Both the position numbers and the translations under genes were made by a program. From the NCBI GenBank assembly GCA_016721315.1, contig JADKIL010000009.1, positions 62,001-126,000 of the forward strand: a DNA stretch of 64,000 nucleotides. Direction: 5' to 3'. This document shows positions 1 through 9,068 of the stretch, piece after piece. Position 1 is the stretch's first letter; each line of letters opens with the position of its first letter. This DNA is from Candidatus Villigracilis vicinus (GTDB lineage: Bacteria > Chloroflexota > Anaerolineae > Anaerolineales > Villigracilaceae). The notes under the pieces were generated by a model that saw only the letters and a list, made by a program, of their open reading frames with translations, ran no database searches and was not told where the DNA came from.

Positions 1-2
1 AT

Positions 3-1091
3 GGCATGAACTATCGCAACCGTCTCGTCACCAACAACTGGCAGGATTATTACTGGCGCTCTGTTCATCCGTTCATGATCCTGCTTTTCAGACCGCTTGT
101 GTCTCTGATTGCCTTCGTTTTGAAGGGAGACAGGCTCTGGGGCGCGTATGTCTTCGTTGCTCTGGGCGGTGCAGCCTGTGTCTATCTCGCGTGGACTTTT
201 ATCAAGTCTGCCTCAGGAAGTTCAGTCTACGCCTCGTTGATCGCCGCCTTGTTGGGATTATCCGCCTCGCACTTGATCTTTGGCTCGCTCATCGAATCTT
301 ATATTTTCCTCGCTGCGAGTTTGTTGTTGTTCCATGTGCTGCTGATTAAGGATAAACCGCTGCCGCCATTGATCGCTGCTGGTGTTGTGACCATTGGTAT
401 TACATATACGAATTTTGCCCAAAATGTCATTGCATTGTTCGCCGTCAGACCGAACATCCGGCAGATGATCCGGTATGTGACCTCGGTGGTCGTCCTTTGG
501 GTGTTGTTCACTCTAGCGAATAACCTGCTTTTCCCCAACTCACATCCGTTCTTTTTTGTGCCTTCCACGCTGCAGGCGGAGCAGCAAAATCTCTTTCCCT
601 TGAATACATTGAGAGCCCAGGCACTGACGCGGATATTCTTTTTTCATAATGTTGTAGCCCCAGAACCCATTTTCTACGACGAAGATATCCCATTCATTCA
701 ATTTCGCTTCTTCAAACCGGAGATCAATGAATTGAGCCGTTATGAACAGCCCGTTCAAGTTGCTGCTTCATGGTTCTGGCTGGGGTTGATGGCTCTGGCT
801 GGCATGCTCTTCCTGTTGAACATAAAAAAGAATCCCCACTTGCGCCTGTCCATTGCGTTGATAGGCTGTATGGCGTTGAATATGGGACTGCACTTGCGTT
901 ACGGTAAGGAACTCTTCCTCTACTCGCCAAACTGGACGTATGCCCTGATCCTGTTGCTTGGGCTGGCGTGGCAGCAGGTCCATGACCGGAAATGGTTTCA
1001 GACCTTGCTGTTGGCATTCCTTTTTCTTTTGGTTTGGAATAATGGAGTCTTGCTGATGACGATCCTGGAGGTTTTGGCAGAGCAGGTCTAG
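3..1091 (+). CDS. Polytopic membrane protein, GT-C-like family (5' truncated)
   Basis: The reading frame is open to the left edge, so this is the C-terminal two thirds of a larger protein. The first methionine, at base 6, is internal when aligned by eye with the two full-length relatives at 2824 and 4487. Shared blocks are a VHP...RP motif near the visible start, a GS-L-IES-YIF block, and a C-terminal RYGKELFLYSPNWTY block. Many hydrophobic segments point to an inner-membrane protein. The architecture resembles GT-C glycosyltransferases that use lipid-linked sugars, but no catalytic motif is proven, so function is inferred only. It ends at a terminator shared with the convergent gene at 1138. 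About 190 N-terminal residues are missing. Confidence 0.75.
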   Translation, partial: GMNYRNRLVTNNWQDYYWRSVHPFMILLFRPLVSLIAFVLKGDRLWGAYVFVALGGAACVYLAWTFIKSASGSSVYASLIAALLGLSASHLIFGSLIESYIFLAASLLLFHVLLIKDKPLPPLIAAGVVTIGITYTNFAQNVIALFAVRPNIRQMIRYVTSVVVLWVLFTLANNLLFPNSHPFFFVPSTLQAEQQNLFPLNTLRAQALTRIFFFHNVVAPEPIFYDEDIPFIQFRFFKPEINELSRYEQPVQVAASWFWLGLMALAGMLFLLNIKKNPHLRLSIALIGCMALNMGLHLRYGKELFLYSPNWTYALILLLGLAWQQVHDRKWFQTLLLAFLFLLVWNNGVLLMTILEVLAEQV

Positions 1092-1098
1092 GTTCTCA

Positions 1099-1140
1099 AT
1101 GAAGAAGGCGGTCGCTTTTAAAGCGACCGTCTTCTTTTTA
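1099..1140. terminator. Bidirectional intrinsic terminator
   Basis: GAAGAAGGCGGTCGCTTT pairs with AAAGCGACCGTCTTCTT (one G-T pair), with A and T runs on the two sides. It lies between two convergent genes and overlaps the 3' end of the leftward one. Confidence 0.85.
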
Positions 1141-2715
1141 TTTTGGCAAATATACGACGAACTTTGTGAACTTCTTTTCCTTGTATGCGATGTTCGGGTT
1201 TGGAGGAGATTCTCTCAAGGTGAGGATATAAGCCGCATCGGGGTCGCTCAGACAATCGTCCGGTTTGAAGCGGAATTGTTTGAGAGCAAGCAGCGTCCGG
1301 GCAGGGTCGGCGGGGTCTGTGGGGTCGATCCATTCCAGGTCGTGGATATATTCCGACGGATGGAATTTTTGCGTCAGCAGCACATAGATATACAGCGAAT
1401 AATGTTCGTCCGTAAAGCAGACGAGTGACTTGCTTTTGGGGGCGGCATACTCAATGGCAGGGACGATGCCCTCGTTAAAAAGTGCGCTGGTTACTTTTTT
1501 GTATTCTTCGCCATGATAGGCGCGGGTAAAAAAGACGAAGGCTACTGAAAAGATGACCGTGATGACAGGGATCAGTTTCGGCAAGTGTTTATCAAGGTCA
1601 ATGAATAGCAGGGTGATGCAGAGCAAGATGGGGGTGAAGATCAAATTAAAACGCGTCAGGTTGATTGGATGGATGATGCCGACCACAACGGCGGCAAGCA
1701 TCCATGCCGCGATCAGCCAGCGTTCAGGGCGTTTCTCATGGATAAATTTAAATGGCAGGGTGAGTGCGAATCCCAGCAAAACCAGTGGGAATGTATAGGT
1801 ATAAAAATAACCATACGGTGTAACGAAGTTCCAAGGGAAGGCGTCTGACTGTGTCCAGAGAACGTCGAACAGGATGCGGGTGTTTTTCGCAACTGCCGCA
1901 AAGGGACTCTCACCGAAGACGGCTGCCATCGTCTCGTAACGTGCTTCAACAGGCAGGCGCGGAATGGTAATCACGCCAAGATGCAGGGTTTCCAATTTGA
2001 GCGTATTAACCGCCAGGAAGAGCAGGATCGGAAATGCAAGCATCGTGAAAACTGCTGCGCTGATGACCGTTTGTGCAGGGGTAATGCGTTTCAGTTTAAG
2101 CAGAAGCGGCACGGTCAAAAGAAGAAAGACGGGCACCCCAGCATAGGCAGTTCCGTATGCGTACAGGCAGAGTGCAAAGAAAATTGATGAGACCAGGAGC
2201 CACCAATTTTTTGTGTCTGCCAGAGTTAGAGCAGTGAAGCCAGTCAGAAAAAGGAACGGCATGATGTTCGACTCGACCGCCCATCGTGAGTTGACGATGT
2301 GCCACGGTGAGATCGCTAAAAAGAACATCGCGAGGAGTGCGAACTTTTCACCCAACAAACGCCTGCCCGCAACGAAGATCAATGGCATTGCAAAGATGCC
2401 AGCCAGCATCATTGGCAGGCGCACGCTAAAGGCATTGATGCCTTTCAGCGCTACAAAGGGGATCAGCAGGTAGGCATACAGGGCATTCTGTCCGCTGCCC
2501 CACGAAATGAGGTGGACGGGATAGGTCATGCCATAACGGTCCATGCCGTATTTGTAGAGGTAGTAGGCTTCTGTGCCGATGGAAGCTTCGTCCACGTTCA
2601 AGCCGGGAGGCAGGCTTGCAAATTCCCACGTGCGTGCAAAAATGCCAACGATAAGAATGGCACTGAATAAAAGCAGGGTTTGCCAGCGAACGAAGAAAGT
2701 GTTAATCGTTTTCAT
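1138..2715 (-). CDS. GT39/PMT-like integral membrane glycosyltransferase
   Basis: The 525-residue protein has roughly a dozen hydrophobic segments. Its first extracytoplasmic loop, after TM1, reads LPPGLNVDEASIGTEAY and contains an acidic DE pair, the hallmark position of the PMT/ArnT (GT39) family that transfers sugars from polyprenyl-phosphate donors. A soluble region follows the last TM segments. I start it at the ATG at 2715: the longer frame would add 24 charged residues and run into the divergent gene. There is no clear Shine-Dalgarno. A TATTTT box 7 nt upstream may give a near-leaderless transcript. The substrate is unknown. The neighbours are other membrane glycosyltransferase-like proteins, which suggests surface glycan or lipid glycosylation. 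Confidence 0.75.
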   Translation of the reverse strand: MKTINTFFVRWQTLLLFSAILIVGIFARTWEFASLPPGLNVDEASIGTEAYYLYKYGMDRYGMTYPVHLISWGSGQNALYAYLLIPFVALKGINAFSVRLPMMLAGIFAMPLIFVAGRRLLGEKFALLAMFFLAISPWHIVNSRWAVESNIMPFLFLTGFTALTLADTKNWWLLVSSIFFALCLYAYGTAYAGVPVFLLLTVPLLLKLKRITPAQTVISAAVFTMLAFPILLFLAVNTLKLETLHLGVITIPRLPVEARYETMAAVFGESPFAAVAKNTRILFDVLWTQSDAFPWNFVTPYGYFYTYTFPLVLLGFALTLPFKFIHEKRPERWLIAAWMLAAVVVGIIHPINLTRFNLIFTPILLCITLLFIDLDKHLPKLIPVITVIFSVAFVFFTRAYHGEEYKKVTSALFNEGIVPAIEYAAPKSKSLVCFTDEHYSLYIYVLLTQKFHPSEYIHDLEWIDPTDPADPARTLLALKQFRFKPDDCLSDPDAAYILTLRESPPNPNIAYKEKKFTKFVVYLPK

Positions 2716-2823
2716 GCGTATGAAAATATACCATCCCTGATGCGATTTGATAACCTTTGCCCTTTTCGGGCATGTGGTAAACTCCAAAACGCTCTACATT
2801 TGATATGGAACGATCTGATACCA

Positions 2824-4467
2824 ATGCTGAATAAACGTCTCTTACTTGCCTGGGCGCTGGGTATTTTGCCTGCTTATAGCGTAATGGGGTTTCTGGATGC
2901 GTACTACAAGACGGGAGTGGAGATCTTCCTGGTTTCCCTTGCAGTTCAATCCATCCTGACGTTGTTCATTTACTTCCTGCTGGGCAGGCTGGCGTTGAAG
3001 TTCGAGCTGCAGCGTTATGACGCTGTCATGTTGTTCGGGGTAGGGATCGCCATTCTCTCGTTCTTTGCCGGTCTCGTACGTATGACCAGCCGTTTTCCAG
3101 GTCAGTTCGATATTTTGGTGTATGTCATTCCGGCGGGGTTGGCGCTATTTTTTTGGTTTGGGGTAATGGTGGCGTTTCCTGCGGCGTTTGGGTTATTGGC
3201 TCTCGCCCGTCTGCGGCACTTTCAGCAGACCCGTCTGTATGCATTTGTGAACGCGAACCTGGGCGGCTTGACCATTGCCCTGCTTTTCTTTTGTGTCTAT
3301 GTGCTGCTCGCCTCCATCTTCAACCAACCTGTCTTTGACTTCGACGATATCTTTTTCGACACCGATAGCGCATTGTATCGTTACCGCTTTGGCACGGAAT
3401 TTTACAAGGATTATTACGACCGTACCGTCCACCCGTATGTGCTGATCATCGTCCGACCGTGGGTGTGGATGATCTCCCTCTTTCTGAAAGGGGATATGCT
3501 TTACGGTGCATTTATTGTGACTGCCCTGACCGGCGCACTGTGTGTATTCCTGGTCTGGTATTTTGTGCGTGAGGTTACATCCAATTCCTTGTATGCAGCG
3601 CTGATCGCAGCATTGTTTGGCGCATCAACCTCCCAGATCGCATTTGGTTCCTTGATCGAGAATTACATCTTTCTCGGCGCAATGGCGTTGATCTTTATCG
3701 TTCTGCTGCTCAAGGATAAACCGATGTACATGCTGGTCATTGCCGGGTTGGCTGCTTTTGGCATCACCATCTCGAATATCGCGCAGACGGTCATTGCGCA
3801 CTTTATGGTGAAGCGCGATATTCCCCAGCTTATCAAATACGGTTTGATCATTGGCGTGTTCATTATTCCCCTGAATCTGCTTAATAATTTCATCTACCCG
3901 GATGCGCATCCTTATTTGTGGGAAGTATCCACCTTGCAGTTCGAAGAAAAGAATGTCTTCGAGCCGACACTTTTGCGCGCCAATTACTTCAGTAGGGTAA
4001 TGGTTTTGCATAGTTTTGTCTCGCCAGACCCTCTGCTGATCAAAGAGGATATCCCCTTCCTGAAGATATGGATGTTCCGTGACACCCAAAAGAAAGCTCC
4101 GCTTGCAATCGGGCGTTACGAAACGGATCTTGGGAAATCCCTGGTTGTGGTCTGGCTTATGTTTGTTGCTTTAGGCGGTGTGCTCTTTCTTAAGAATTTT
4201 TTCAAGCACGATAATCGTTTTTCGTTTGCATTCCTCTTTACCATTTTGTTCTTCTTTGCGCTTCATATGCGCTATGGACGCGACCTGTTCCTGTATTCCG
4301 CTAATTGGACCTATGCCATCACACTCTTCCTTGCGCTGGCGTGGCGTGAGATCTCAGGCAAGCGTTGGTTTCAAGTGCCGTTGTTTGCCTTTATCATCCT
4401 GTTGATGATCAACAATTCCAGGTTGATCCTCATCATGCTTATCTCGTCCTACCTGCACTTGCGCTGA
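2824..4467 (+). CDS. Polytopic membrane protein, GT-C-like family
   Basis: This 547-residue protein is all hydrophobic segments with short loops. It is clearly paralogous to the truncated gene at the left edge, the next gene at 4487 and the truncated gene at the right edge. Conserved features are an acidic loop FDDIFFDTDS near residue 180, RTVHP followed by RP, GSLIENYIF, and a C-terminal RYGRDLFLYSANWTY. The acidic loop after a TM segment is where GT-C enzymes place their catalytic carboxylates, so a glycosyltransferase role is inferred; I recognise no specific substrate. The start is placed at the MLNKRLLLAW methionine because the upstream extension lacks hydrophobic character and overlaps the divergent gene. 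The next gene follows after 19 nt, so the two are probably co-transcribed. Confidence 0.75.
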   Translation: MLNKRLLLAWALGILPAYSVMGFLDAYYKTGVEIFLVSLAVQSILTLFIYFLLGRLALKFELQRYDAVMLFGVGIAILSFFAGLVRMTSRFPGQFDILVYVIPAGLALFFWFGVMVAFPAAFGLLALARLRHFQQTRLYAFVNANLGGLTIALLFFCVYVLLASIFNQPVFDFDDIFFDTDSALYRYRFGTEFYKDYYDRTVHPYVLIIVRPWVWMISLFLKGDMLYGAFIVTALTGALCVFLVWYFVREVTSNSLYAALIAALFGASTSQIAFGSLIENYIFLGAMALIFIVLLLKDKPMYMLVIAGLAAFGITISNIAQTVIAHFMVKRDIPQLIKYGLIIGVFIIPLNLLNNFIYPDAHPYLWEVSTLQFEEKNVFEPTLLRANYFSRVMVLHSFVSPDPLLIKEDIPFLKIWMFRDTQKKAPLAIGRYETDLGKSLVVVWLMFVALGGVLFLKNFFKHDNRFSFAFLFTILFFFALHMRYGRDLFLYSANWTYAITLFLALAWREISGKRWFQVPLFAFIILLMINNSRLILIMLISSYLHLR

Positions 4468-4486
4468 TCAATAAGGATACCCAGAC

Positions 4487-6151
4487 TTGCAATCATTCGA
4501 TAAACGTCTTCCCATTGCCTGGCTATTGGGCATTCCGTTCTCTTACTTTGTAGTCTCCTACCTGGAGAATTTTTATAGGACGCCTTTTCAGGTCGCCTTG
4601 GCAGCCATTATCGTACATAGCGCGGTCAATCTCTTGCTGTATTATCTTTTGGGCCGCTTCATGGCTGGGTTCCGCTCTGAGCCGTTTAACACAGGGGTTA
4701 CGGTGTTTCTTTTTGCAGCGCTAAGCCTTGGGGCGCCGTTCGCATACCGTTTGGCTGCTCCATTTCCCAATCTGCTTGATGCGTCTGCATTCCATTTGGA
4801 TGAAAGTGTGCGTGTCTCATTTCTCAATGCATTGATCCCATGTTTCTTCATCGCAATGGCGTTCGTTTATGCCGCGAAGCATCGCAACTGGCAGGAAACC
4901 CGCTTCTATCGATTCGTGGACGAGAATTTGGAAGGCTTGCTAATCGCAGCTTTATTCTTTTGCATCTACCTGGTCTTCGCCTCCATTTTCAATCGCCCTT
5001 CTTTCAACGAGGATGATATTTTCTTCGATGCAGACAGCCGCTTGTACCGCTGGCGTTTTGCGACTGAAAATTACAGGGACTATTACTATCGCCCCGCACA
5101 TCCTTTTATCCTTATCCTGATCCGCCCGTTGGTTGGAGCGCTTGCCCTGCTCTTTCGCGGAGATGCGCTCTTCGCCGCTTTTACCCTCAATGCTCTAACC
5201 GGCGCATTGTGCGTTTTTCTCGTCTGGTATTTTGTGAAGCATGCCATAGGGAAGCCGCTCTTTGCGCTGTTGATCGCCGCCCTCTTTGGCGCCTCCGCGA
5301 CTCAACTGGTGTTTGCTTCTGTTCTCGAAAGCTATATCTACCTTTCAGCCGTTGCGCTTATATTCCTTGTTCTGCTTTTAAAGGACAAGCCGCTTTATAT
5401 GCAGATTCTTGCCGGGCTGGCTGCCTTTGGGATCACCATCTCGAACGTTGCCCAGGCGTTCATTGCGCAATTCTTCGTCCGGCGTAATTTCAAACAGGTC
5501 GTTCTTTTTGGCGTCATCGTCATCGCGTTGACCGTGCCGCTCTCACTATTGAATAACTTTATCTACCCAGATTCGAGTCCTTATTTCTGGGACCTCGCCA
5601 CCCTTGAAGGCGAGGGACATAACCAATTCCCCGTTACCATGCAGCGCACCAGCTATCTCCTGCGGGTGATGACCTTGCATAGTTTTGTCGCGCCGCAGCC
5701 CTTGATCATCGAGGATGATTTTGTCTTTCCAAAGATCTGGATGTTCCGTGCTTCGATCAAAAAAGAACCCATGCGGCTTGCGAATTACGAAACTCCCTTG
5801 GGTGATGGACTTGCCATCGTTTGGGCAGGATTGTTGGCGTTGGGCGGGGTTCTCTTCGTAAAAAATATCCTCAAGAAATATGATGGATACCCGGTTGCCA
5901 TGCTTGTAACCCTGCTTTTCTACTTCCTCCTGCACCTGCGTTATGGCAAGGATGTCTTCCTGTATTCCGCGAATTGGACCTACGCGATTCTCCTATTCCT
6001 CGCCCTGGCATGGCATGATCTGGCAGACAAGCGTTGGTTTCAGGTCGTGCTATTGGTCTTTGCCCTGCTGCTATTCGTGAACAACCTGGGGCTGATGCGA
6101 ACGATGCTTGAGATCACGGCGCCTATCGTACAAACCCCCATTTGGCGCTAA
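4487..6151 (+). CDS. Polytopic membrane protein, GT-C-like family
   Basis: This 554-residue paralogue of the preceding gene is alike over its full length (EDDIFFDADS loop, RPAHP, SVLESYIY, RYGKDVFLYSANWTY). The start is a TTG codon with an AAGGA ribosome-binding site 8 nt upstream. The encoded N-terminus QSFDKRLPIAWLLGIP matches the NKRLLLAWALGILP start of its neighbour, which supports the TTG. It probably arose by tandem duplication and forms an operon with the gene at 2824. A strong terminator follows immediately. Confidence 0.75.
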   Translation: MQSFDKRLPIAWLLGIPFSYFVVSYLENFYRTPFQVALAAIIVHSAVNLLLYYLLGRFMAGFRSEPFNTGVTVFLFAALSLGAPFAYRLAAPFPNLLDASAFHLDESVRVSFLNALIPCFFIAMAFVYAAKHRNWQETRFYRFVDENLEGLLIAALFFCIYLVFASIFNRPSFNEDDIFFDADSRLYRWRFATENYRDYYYRPAHPFILILIRPLVGALALLFRGDALFAAFTLNALTGALCVFLVWYFVKHAIGKPLFALLIAALFGASATQLVFASVLESYIYLSAVALIFLVLLLKDKPLYMQILAGLAAFGITISNVAQAFIAQFFVRRNFKQVVLFGVIVIALTVPLSLLNNFIYPDSSPYFWDLATLEGEGHNQFPVTMQRTSYLLRVMTLHSFVAPQPLIIEDDFVFPKIWMFRASIKKEPMRLANYETPLGDGLAIVWAGLLALGGVLFVKNILKKYDGYPVAMLVTLLFYFLLHLRYGKDVFLYSANWTYAILLFLALAWHDLADKRWFQVVLLVFALLLFVNNLGLMRTMLEITAPIVQTPIWR

Positions 6152-6159
6152 AAACGAAA

Positions 6160-6189
6160 AAGCCTCACGAACCCGTGAGGCTTTTTTTG
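6160..6189. terminator. Intrinsic terminator
   Basis: AGCCTCACG pairs with CGTGAGGCT followed by seven T residues. An A run on the left side lets it also act on the leftward tRNA transcript. Confidence 0.9.
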
Positions 6190-6263
6190 TGGGCGCTGAG
6201 GGACTCGAACCCCCGACACCCTCGGTGTAAACGAGGTGCTCTAACCAACTGAGCTAAGCACCC
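6190..6263 (-). tRNA. tRNA-Val (anticodon TAC)
   Basis: Reading the minus strand, the acceptor arms GGGTGCT/AGCGCCC pair, the D arm has GCTC...GAGC, the anticodon arm CCTCG-TTTACAC-CGAGG presents TAC, and the T arm has GGGGG-TTCGAGT-CCCTC. The length is 74 nt with discriminator A, and CCA is not encoded. A TGCTATAAT extended -10 box lies a few bases upstream of the mature 5' end. Confidence 0.96.
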
Positions 6264-6273
6264 AACGAGCCGC

Positions 6274-6283
6274 ATTATAGCAT
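6274..6283 (-). promoter_or_regulatory. Extended -10 promoter of tRNA-Val(TAC)
   Basis: On the minus strand the motif is ATGCTATAAT, an extended -10 (TGn plus TATAAT) about 10 nt before the tRNA 5' end. Close variants precede ftsK and both HD-GYP genes. No convincing -35 is visible. Confidence 0.6.
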
Positions 6284-6353
6284 GTGATTTCAAAAAATCA
6301 CGAATCGAATTTTGCCTGCGTTATAATGGATTGACCAAAACAGGAGACCTTCC

Positions 6354-6776
6354 ATGACTGACCCTAAACCACTCAACTGGACATCTGAACCCGGCGTTGG
6401 CTATTCCGTGATCCGCCGCGGTGATGGCGGTATGACCCTGACCTTCACGGATCTTTCCGATGCGACGCTGGCGCACTGGCATCAATTTGCCCTTGATCAC
6501 CTTTTGGGCGCAGATCGCCGCACGCGCAATCTCTACGACCTGCGCTCTGTGCCGCAGATCCCTGAAAAAGCCATTCGTATGGCTGTGGATGCCAACAGCG
6601 ACCCCTCTGCACGGAATATTCGTGTGGCAGTGGTGGTGGCTAGCGAAGCCGTGGCTGATGGTATTCGAAAAGTGGCGGCTCTGGCAGATACCGAATCGGC
6701 TTCAGCGATGAAGATATTCGCTGATATCAATGATGCCGAAGCCTGGCTGGCACGCCCGTTGGATCAGATCGCATAG
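6354..6776 (+). CDS. STAS/SpoIIAA-like protein (putative)
   Basis: This is a 140-residue soluble protein. Its alternating beta/alpha pattern and the C-terminal stretch KIFADINDAEAWLA resemble SpoIIAA-like (STAS-fold) proteins, which end with a short 'F.d...A..WL' helix. Members of that group often carry no assigned enzymatic role, and some bind hydrophobic ligands or partner proteins. A good AGGAGA ribosome-binding site lies 8 nt before the ATG, and a TATAAT box sits at 6322-6327. It stands alone, closed by a strong hairpin. The family assignment rests on pattern only. Confidence 0.6.
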   Translation: MTDPKPLNWTSEPGVGYSVIRRGDGGMTLTFTDLSDATLAHWHQFALDHLLGADRRTRNLYDLRSVPQIPEKAIRMAVDANSDPSARNIRVAVVVASEAVADGIRKVAALADTESASAMKIFADINDAEAWLARPLDQIA

Positions 6777-6780
6777 ATCT

Positions 6781-6822
6781 GTCATTACGAAGAACTCTCT
6801 TGTTCTTCGTAATGACATTTTT
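6781..6822 (+). terminator. Hairpin terminator with 14-bp arms
   Basis: GTCATTACGAAGAA pairs perfectly with TTCTTCGTAATGAC around an 8-nt loop, followed by ATTTTTG. It lies between the STAS-like gene and folP and ends 5 nt before the folP start chosen here. The sequence looks like a dispersed repeat and may be a repeat recruited as a terminator. Confidence 0.75.
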
Positions 6823-6826
6823 GTTT

Positions 6827-7705
6827 ATGAAATCTACAACTCTTCAAATCGGGAGTTTTACATTCCACTGGGGTTCCCGCACCTATGTGATGGGAATCTT
6901 GAATGTAACTCCCGATTCGTTTTCCGGGGACGGTATTTTTGCCGCGGGGGATGTGACCGAACAAGCCGTAAAGCAGGCAGAGGGTTTTCTTGCCAGCGGG
7001 GCGGATATTCTCGATGTGGGCGGTGAATCCACCCGCCCCGGCTCCGAGCCAGTTAACGCGGAAAATGAGATGGAACGAGTCGTTCCCGTCATTGCTGCGC
7101 TGCGCCAAAACTTTCCTGATGTATTAATTTCAATAGATACCTACAAGGCCAGTGTGGCTGAAGCGGCGATCCGTGCAGGTGCGAATATTATCAATGATGT
7201 GTGGGGGTTTCGGGCAGACCCTGAGATCGCTTCTGTGGCTGCCCGGTATAAAACGCCGGTGATCTTGATGCACAATCGCAGCAACCCCGCCAGTGTGGAA
7301 GTGCGTGAAAAGTTGGGTGGAACATACGTTGGCGCAGAATACGCGGACTTGGTTGAGGATGTCAAACGCGAATTGATGAACAGCGTGGAGATCGCACTCA
7401 AGGCTGGGGTGGAGGAAAAACTTGTGTTGCTCGACCCAGGCATCGGCTTTGGAAAGAAGCGCGAACATAACCTCGAGCTGATCAACCGGCTTGATGAGAT
7501 CCGCTCGTTGGGGTATCCCATCCTGTTGGGAACATCCCGAAAATCGTTCATTGGTTTTACGTTAGACCTGCCGCCAGACCAGCGTGTGGAAGGCACGGCT
7601 GCGACAGTGGCAGTGGGGATCACACGCGGCGCGGACATGATCCGTGTGCATGATGTGAAAGAAATGGCGCGTGTAGCGAAGATGACGGACGCACTGGTGA
7701 GGTGA
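6827..7705 (+). CDS. folP: Dihydropteroate synthase
   Basis: The enzyme condenses 6-hydroxymethyl-7,8-dihydropterin diphosphate with p-aminobenzoate to 7,8-dihydropteroate in folate synthesis. Family signatures are present in order: GILNVTPDSFS near residue 25, LDVGGESTRPG near 58, a DPGIGFGK block near 200, and a C-terminal IRVHD. The length (292 residues from this start) is normal. I start at 6827 rather than at the upstream ATG at 6800, because the longer form would be encoded by the terminator hairpin. No strong ribosome-binding site is visible. The next gene begins 1 nt after the stop, indicating translational coupling. Folate supply fits the two methyltetrahydrofolate-using enzymes later in the window. 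Confidence 0.95.
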   Translation: MKSTTLQIGSFTFHWGSRTYVMGILNVTPDSFSGDGIFAAGDVTEQAVKQAEGFLASGADILDVGGESTRPGSEPVNAENEMERVVPVIAALRQNFPDVLISIDTYKASVAEAAIRAGANIINDVWGFRADPEIASVAARYKTPVILMHNRSNPASVEVREKLGGTYVGAEYADLVEDVKRELMNSVEIALKAGVEEKLVLLDPGIGFGKKREHNLELINRLDEIRSLGYPILLGTSRKSFIGFTLDLPPDQRVEGTAATVAVGITRGADMIRVHDVKEMARVAKMTDALVR

Positions 7706-7706
7706 A

Positions 7707-9029
7707 ATGAGCGCGAGTTACGCAAAAGAACTTTTACGGTTGGGGATCATTGATGCAAAGACCGGCAGCAAAGATGCTGCTCGCCGTTACCTCGACCGTG
7801 CCATTTACATGGCAGGTTCGCACGATGTGTTGGCAGAGGGCTGGTTTTGGATGAGTGAGGTAACCGACGACCCGGCTGAAAAACGCAAGGCGTTGGAAAA
7901 TTGCCTCGGGCACGATATTTACCATACCCGTGCTCGTCGTTCTCTCGCGATCCTGGATGGCAAACTCAAAGCCGGAGATGTGATCGACCCGAATCACCTG
8001 CCTGCCGCGCCGGATGGGTTGCGTGAAGCCCAAGCCGACCGCTTCATGTGCCCGAAATGCGGCGGGCGTATGGCGTTCTCGCCGGATGGTGCAACCCTGG
8101 TGTGCGATTATTGCACCCGCCCAAACCCCATGAGCGCTGCTGGCGGAGCGGGTGCCGAAAAAGATTTCATTGTTGCAATGGCAACCATGAAGGGACATGG
8201 TAAACCGCTGCAAGAGCAGGTCTTTCATTGCAACGGCTGCGGCGCGGAATTTATTCTGCCGCCCAAACAGATCTCAGCCAATTGTGCCTATTGCGATTCG
8301 CCGCATGTGGTCAGCCTTGAACATACCAAAGACCTGCTCGAACCCAATTCCATTTTGCCGCATGCCTTCGACCTAAAACGCGCTACACATTTGTTGATCG
8401 AATGGGTTGAGAAGAACGACATCAAGCCGGAAAAGAAAGTAGATCTGCCGCGCGGTATTTACCTGCCTTTGTGGACATTCGATATTGGCGGCATGATCGA
8501 ATACACAAGTGAGATCGTTGAATACGAAGAAGATGATTATCGCCGCGGCCGCGAACGGAAAGTGGTGCGGATGACCAATCAATATCCTGTTATGGTGAAT
8601 GACCTGCCCCTGCCTGCTTCCCGGAAACTTTCAGCGATCTTCATGAGAATGATCCCCGGTTACGATCTTTCTATGCTTAAGGCGTATGACCCGCGCTTTC
8701 TGGCAGGGTGGCTTGCTGAAGTCTACGATGTGCCGATGGCAGACGCATCGTTGGATGCACGCAGCCGGGCATTCGATGCGATCAAGAAAGAGTTGCCGCA
8801 CATGTTGAGCAATGTAAACATCGTACATACTTCTTCGGCGGGGATGCTGGTTGAGTCCTTCAAGCTGGCGCTCCTGCCCGTATGGATGACAGAATTGCCG
8901 TTCGATGGGCGTGAACATCTTGTGTTGATCAATGGTCAAAGCGGTGAAGTCGAAAGCGATCTGCCCGGCGATGAAGATAATGAACCTGGCGGGCTATTAA
9001 GCTTTTTAGCCGACCTGTTGGATGATTAA
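7707..9029 (+). CDS. Double zinc-ribbon protein of unknown function
   Basis: The protein has 440 residues. The N-terminal ~100 residues look like short helical (TPR-like) repeats. Then come two zinc ribbons, MCPKCGG...CDYC near residue 113 and CNGCGAE...CAYC near residue 175. A long C-terminal region of beta character contains YLPLWTFDIGG and a repeat-like LINGQSGEVESDLP motif, and ends in an acidic tail. I do not recognise a characterised family. The C-terminal pattern resembles uncharacterised bacterial zinc-ribbon proteins that process or bind other proteins, but that is a guess. It is coupled to folP by a 1-nt gap and closed by a terminator shared with pxpA. Confidence 0.7.
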   Translation: MSASYAKELLRLGIIDAKTGSKDAARRYLDRAIYMAGSHDVLAEGWFWMSEVTDDPAEKRKALENCLGHDIYHTRARRSLAILDGKLKAGDVIDPNHLPAAPDGLREAQADRFMCPKCGGRMAFSPDGATLVCDYCTRPNPMSAAGGAGAEKDFIVAMATMKGHGKPLQEQVFHCNGCGAEFILPPKQISANCAYCDSPHVVSLEHTKDLLEPNSILPHAFDLKRATHLLIEWVEKNDIKPEKKVDLPRGIYLPLWTFDIGGMIEYTSEIVEYEEDDYRRGRERKVVRMTNQYPVMVNDLPLPASRKLSAIFMRMIPGYDLSMLKAYDPRFLAGWLAEVYDVPMADASLDARSRAFDAIKKELPHMLSNVNIVHTSSAGMLVESFKLALLPVWMTELPFDGREHLVLINGQSGEVESDLPGDEDNEPGGLLSFLADLLDD

Positions 9030-9033
9030 TTTC

Positions 9034-9068
9034 AAAAGACAGTCACCTCAAAGGTGACTGTCTTTTTT
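9034..9068. terminator. Bidirectional terminator overlapping the pxpA 3' end
   Basis: AAAAGACAGTCACCT pairs with AGGTGACTGTCTTTT, then a T run. The leftward pxpA reading frame continues through one arm and stops in the loop at 9048-9050, so the last residues of PxpA (KKDSHL) are encoded by the terminator stem. Confidence 0.85.
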
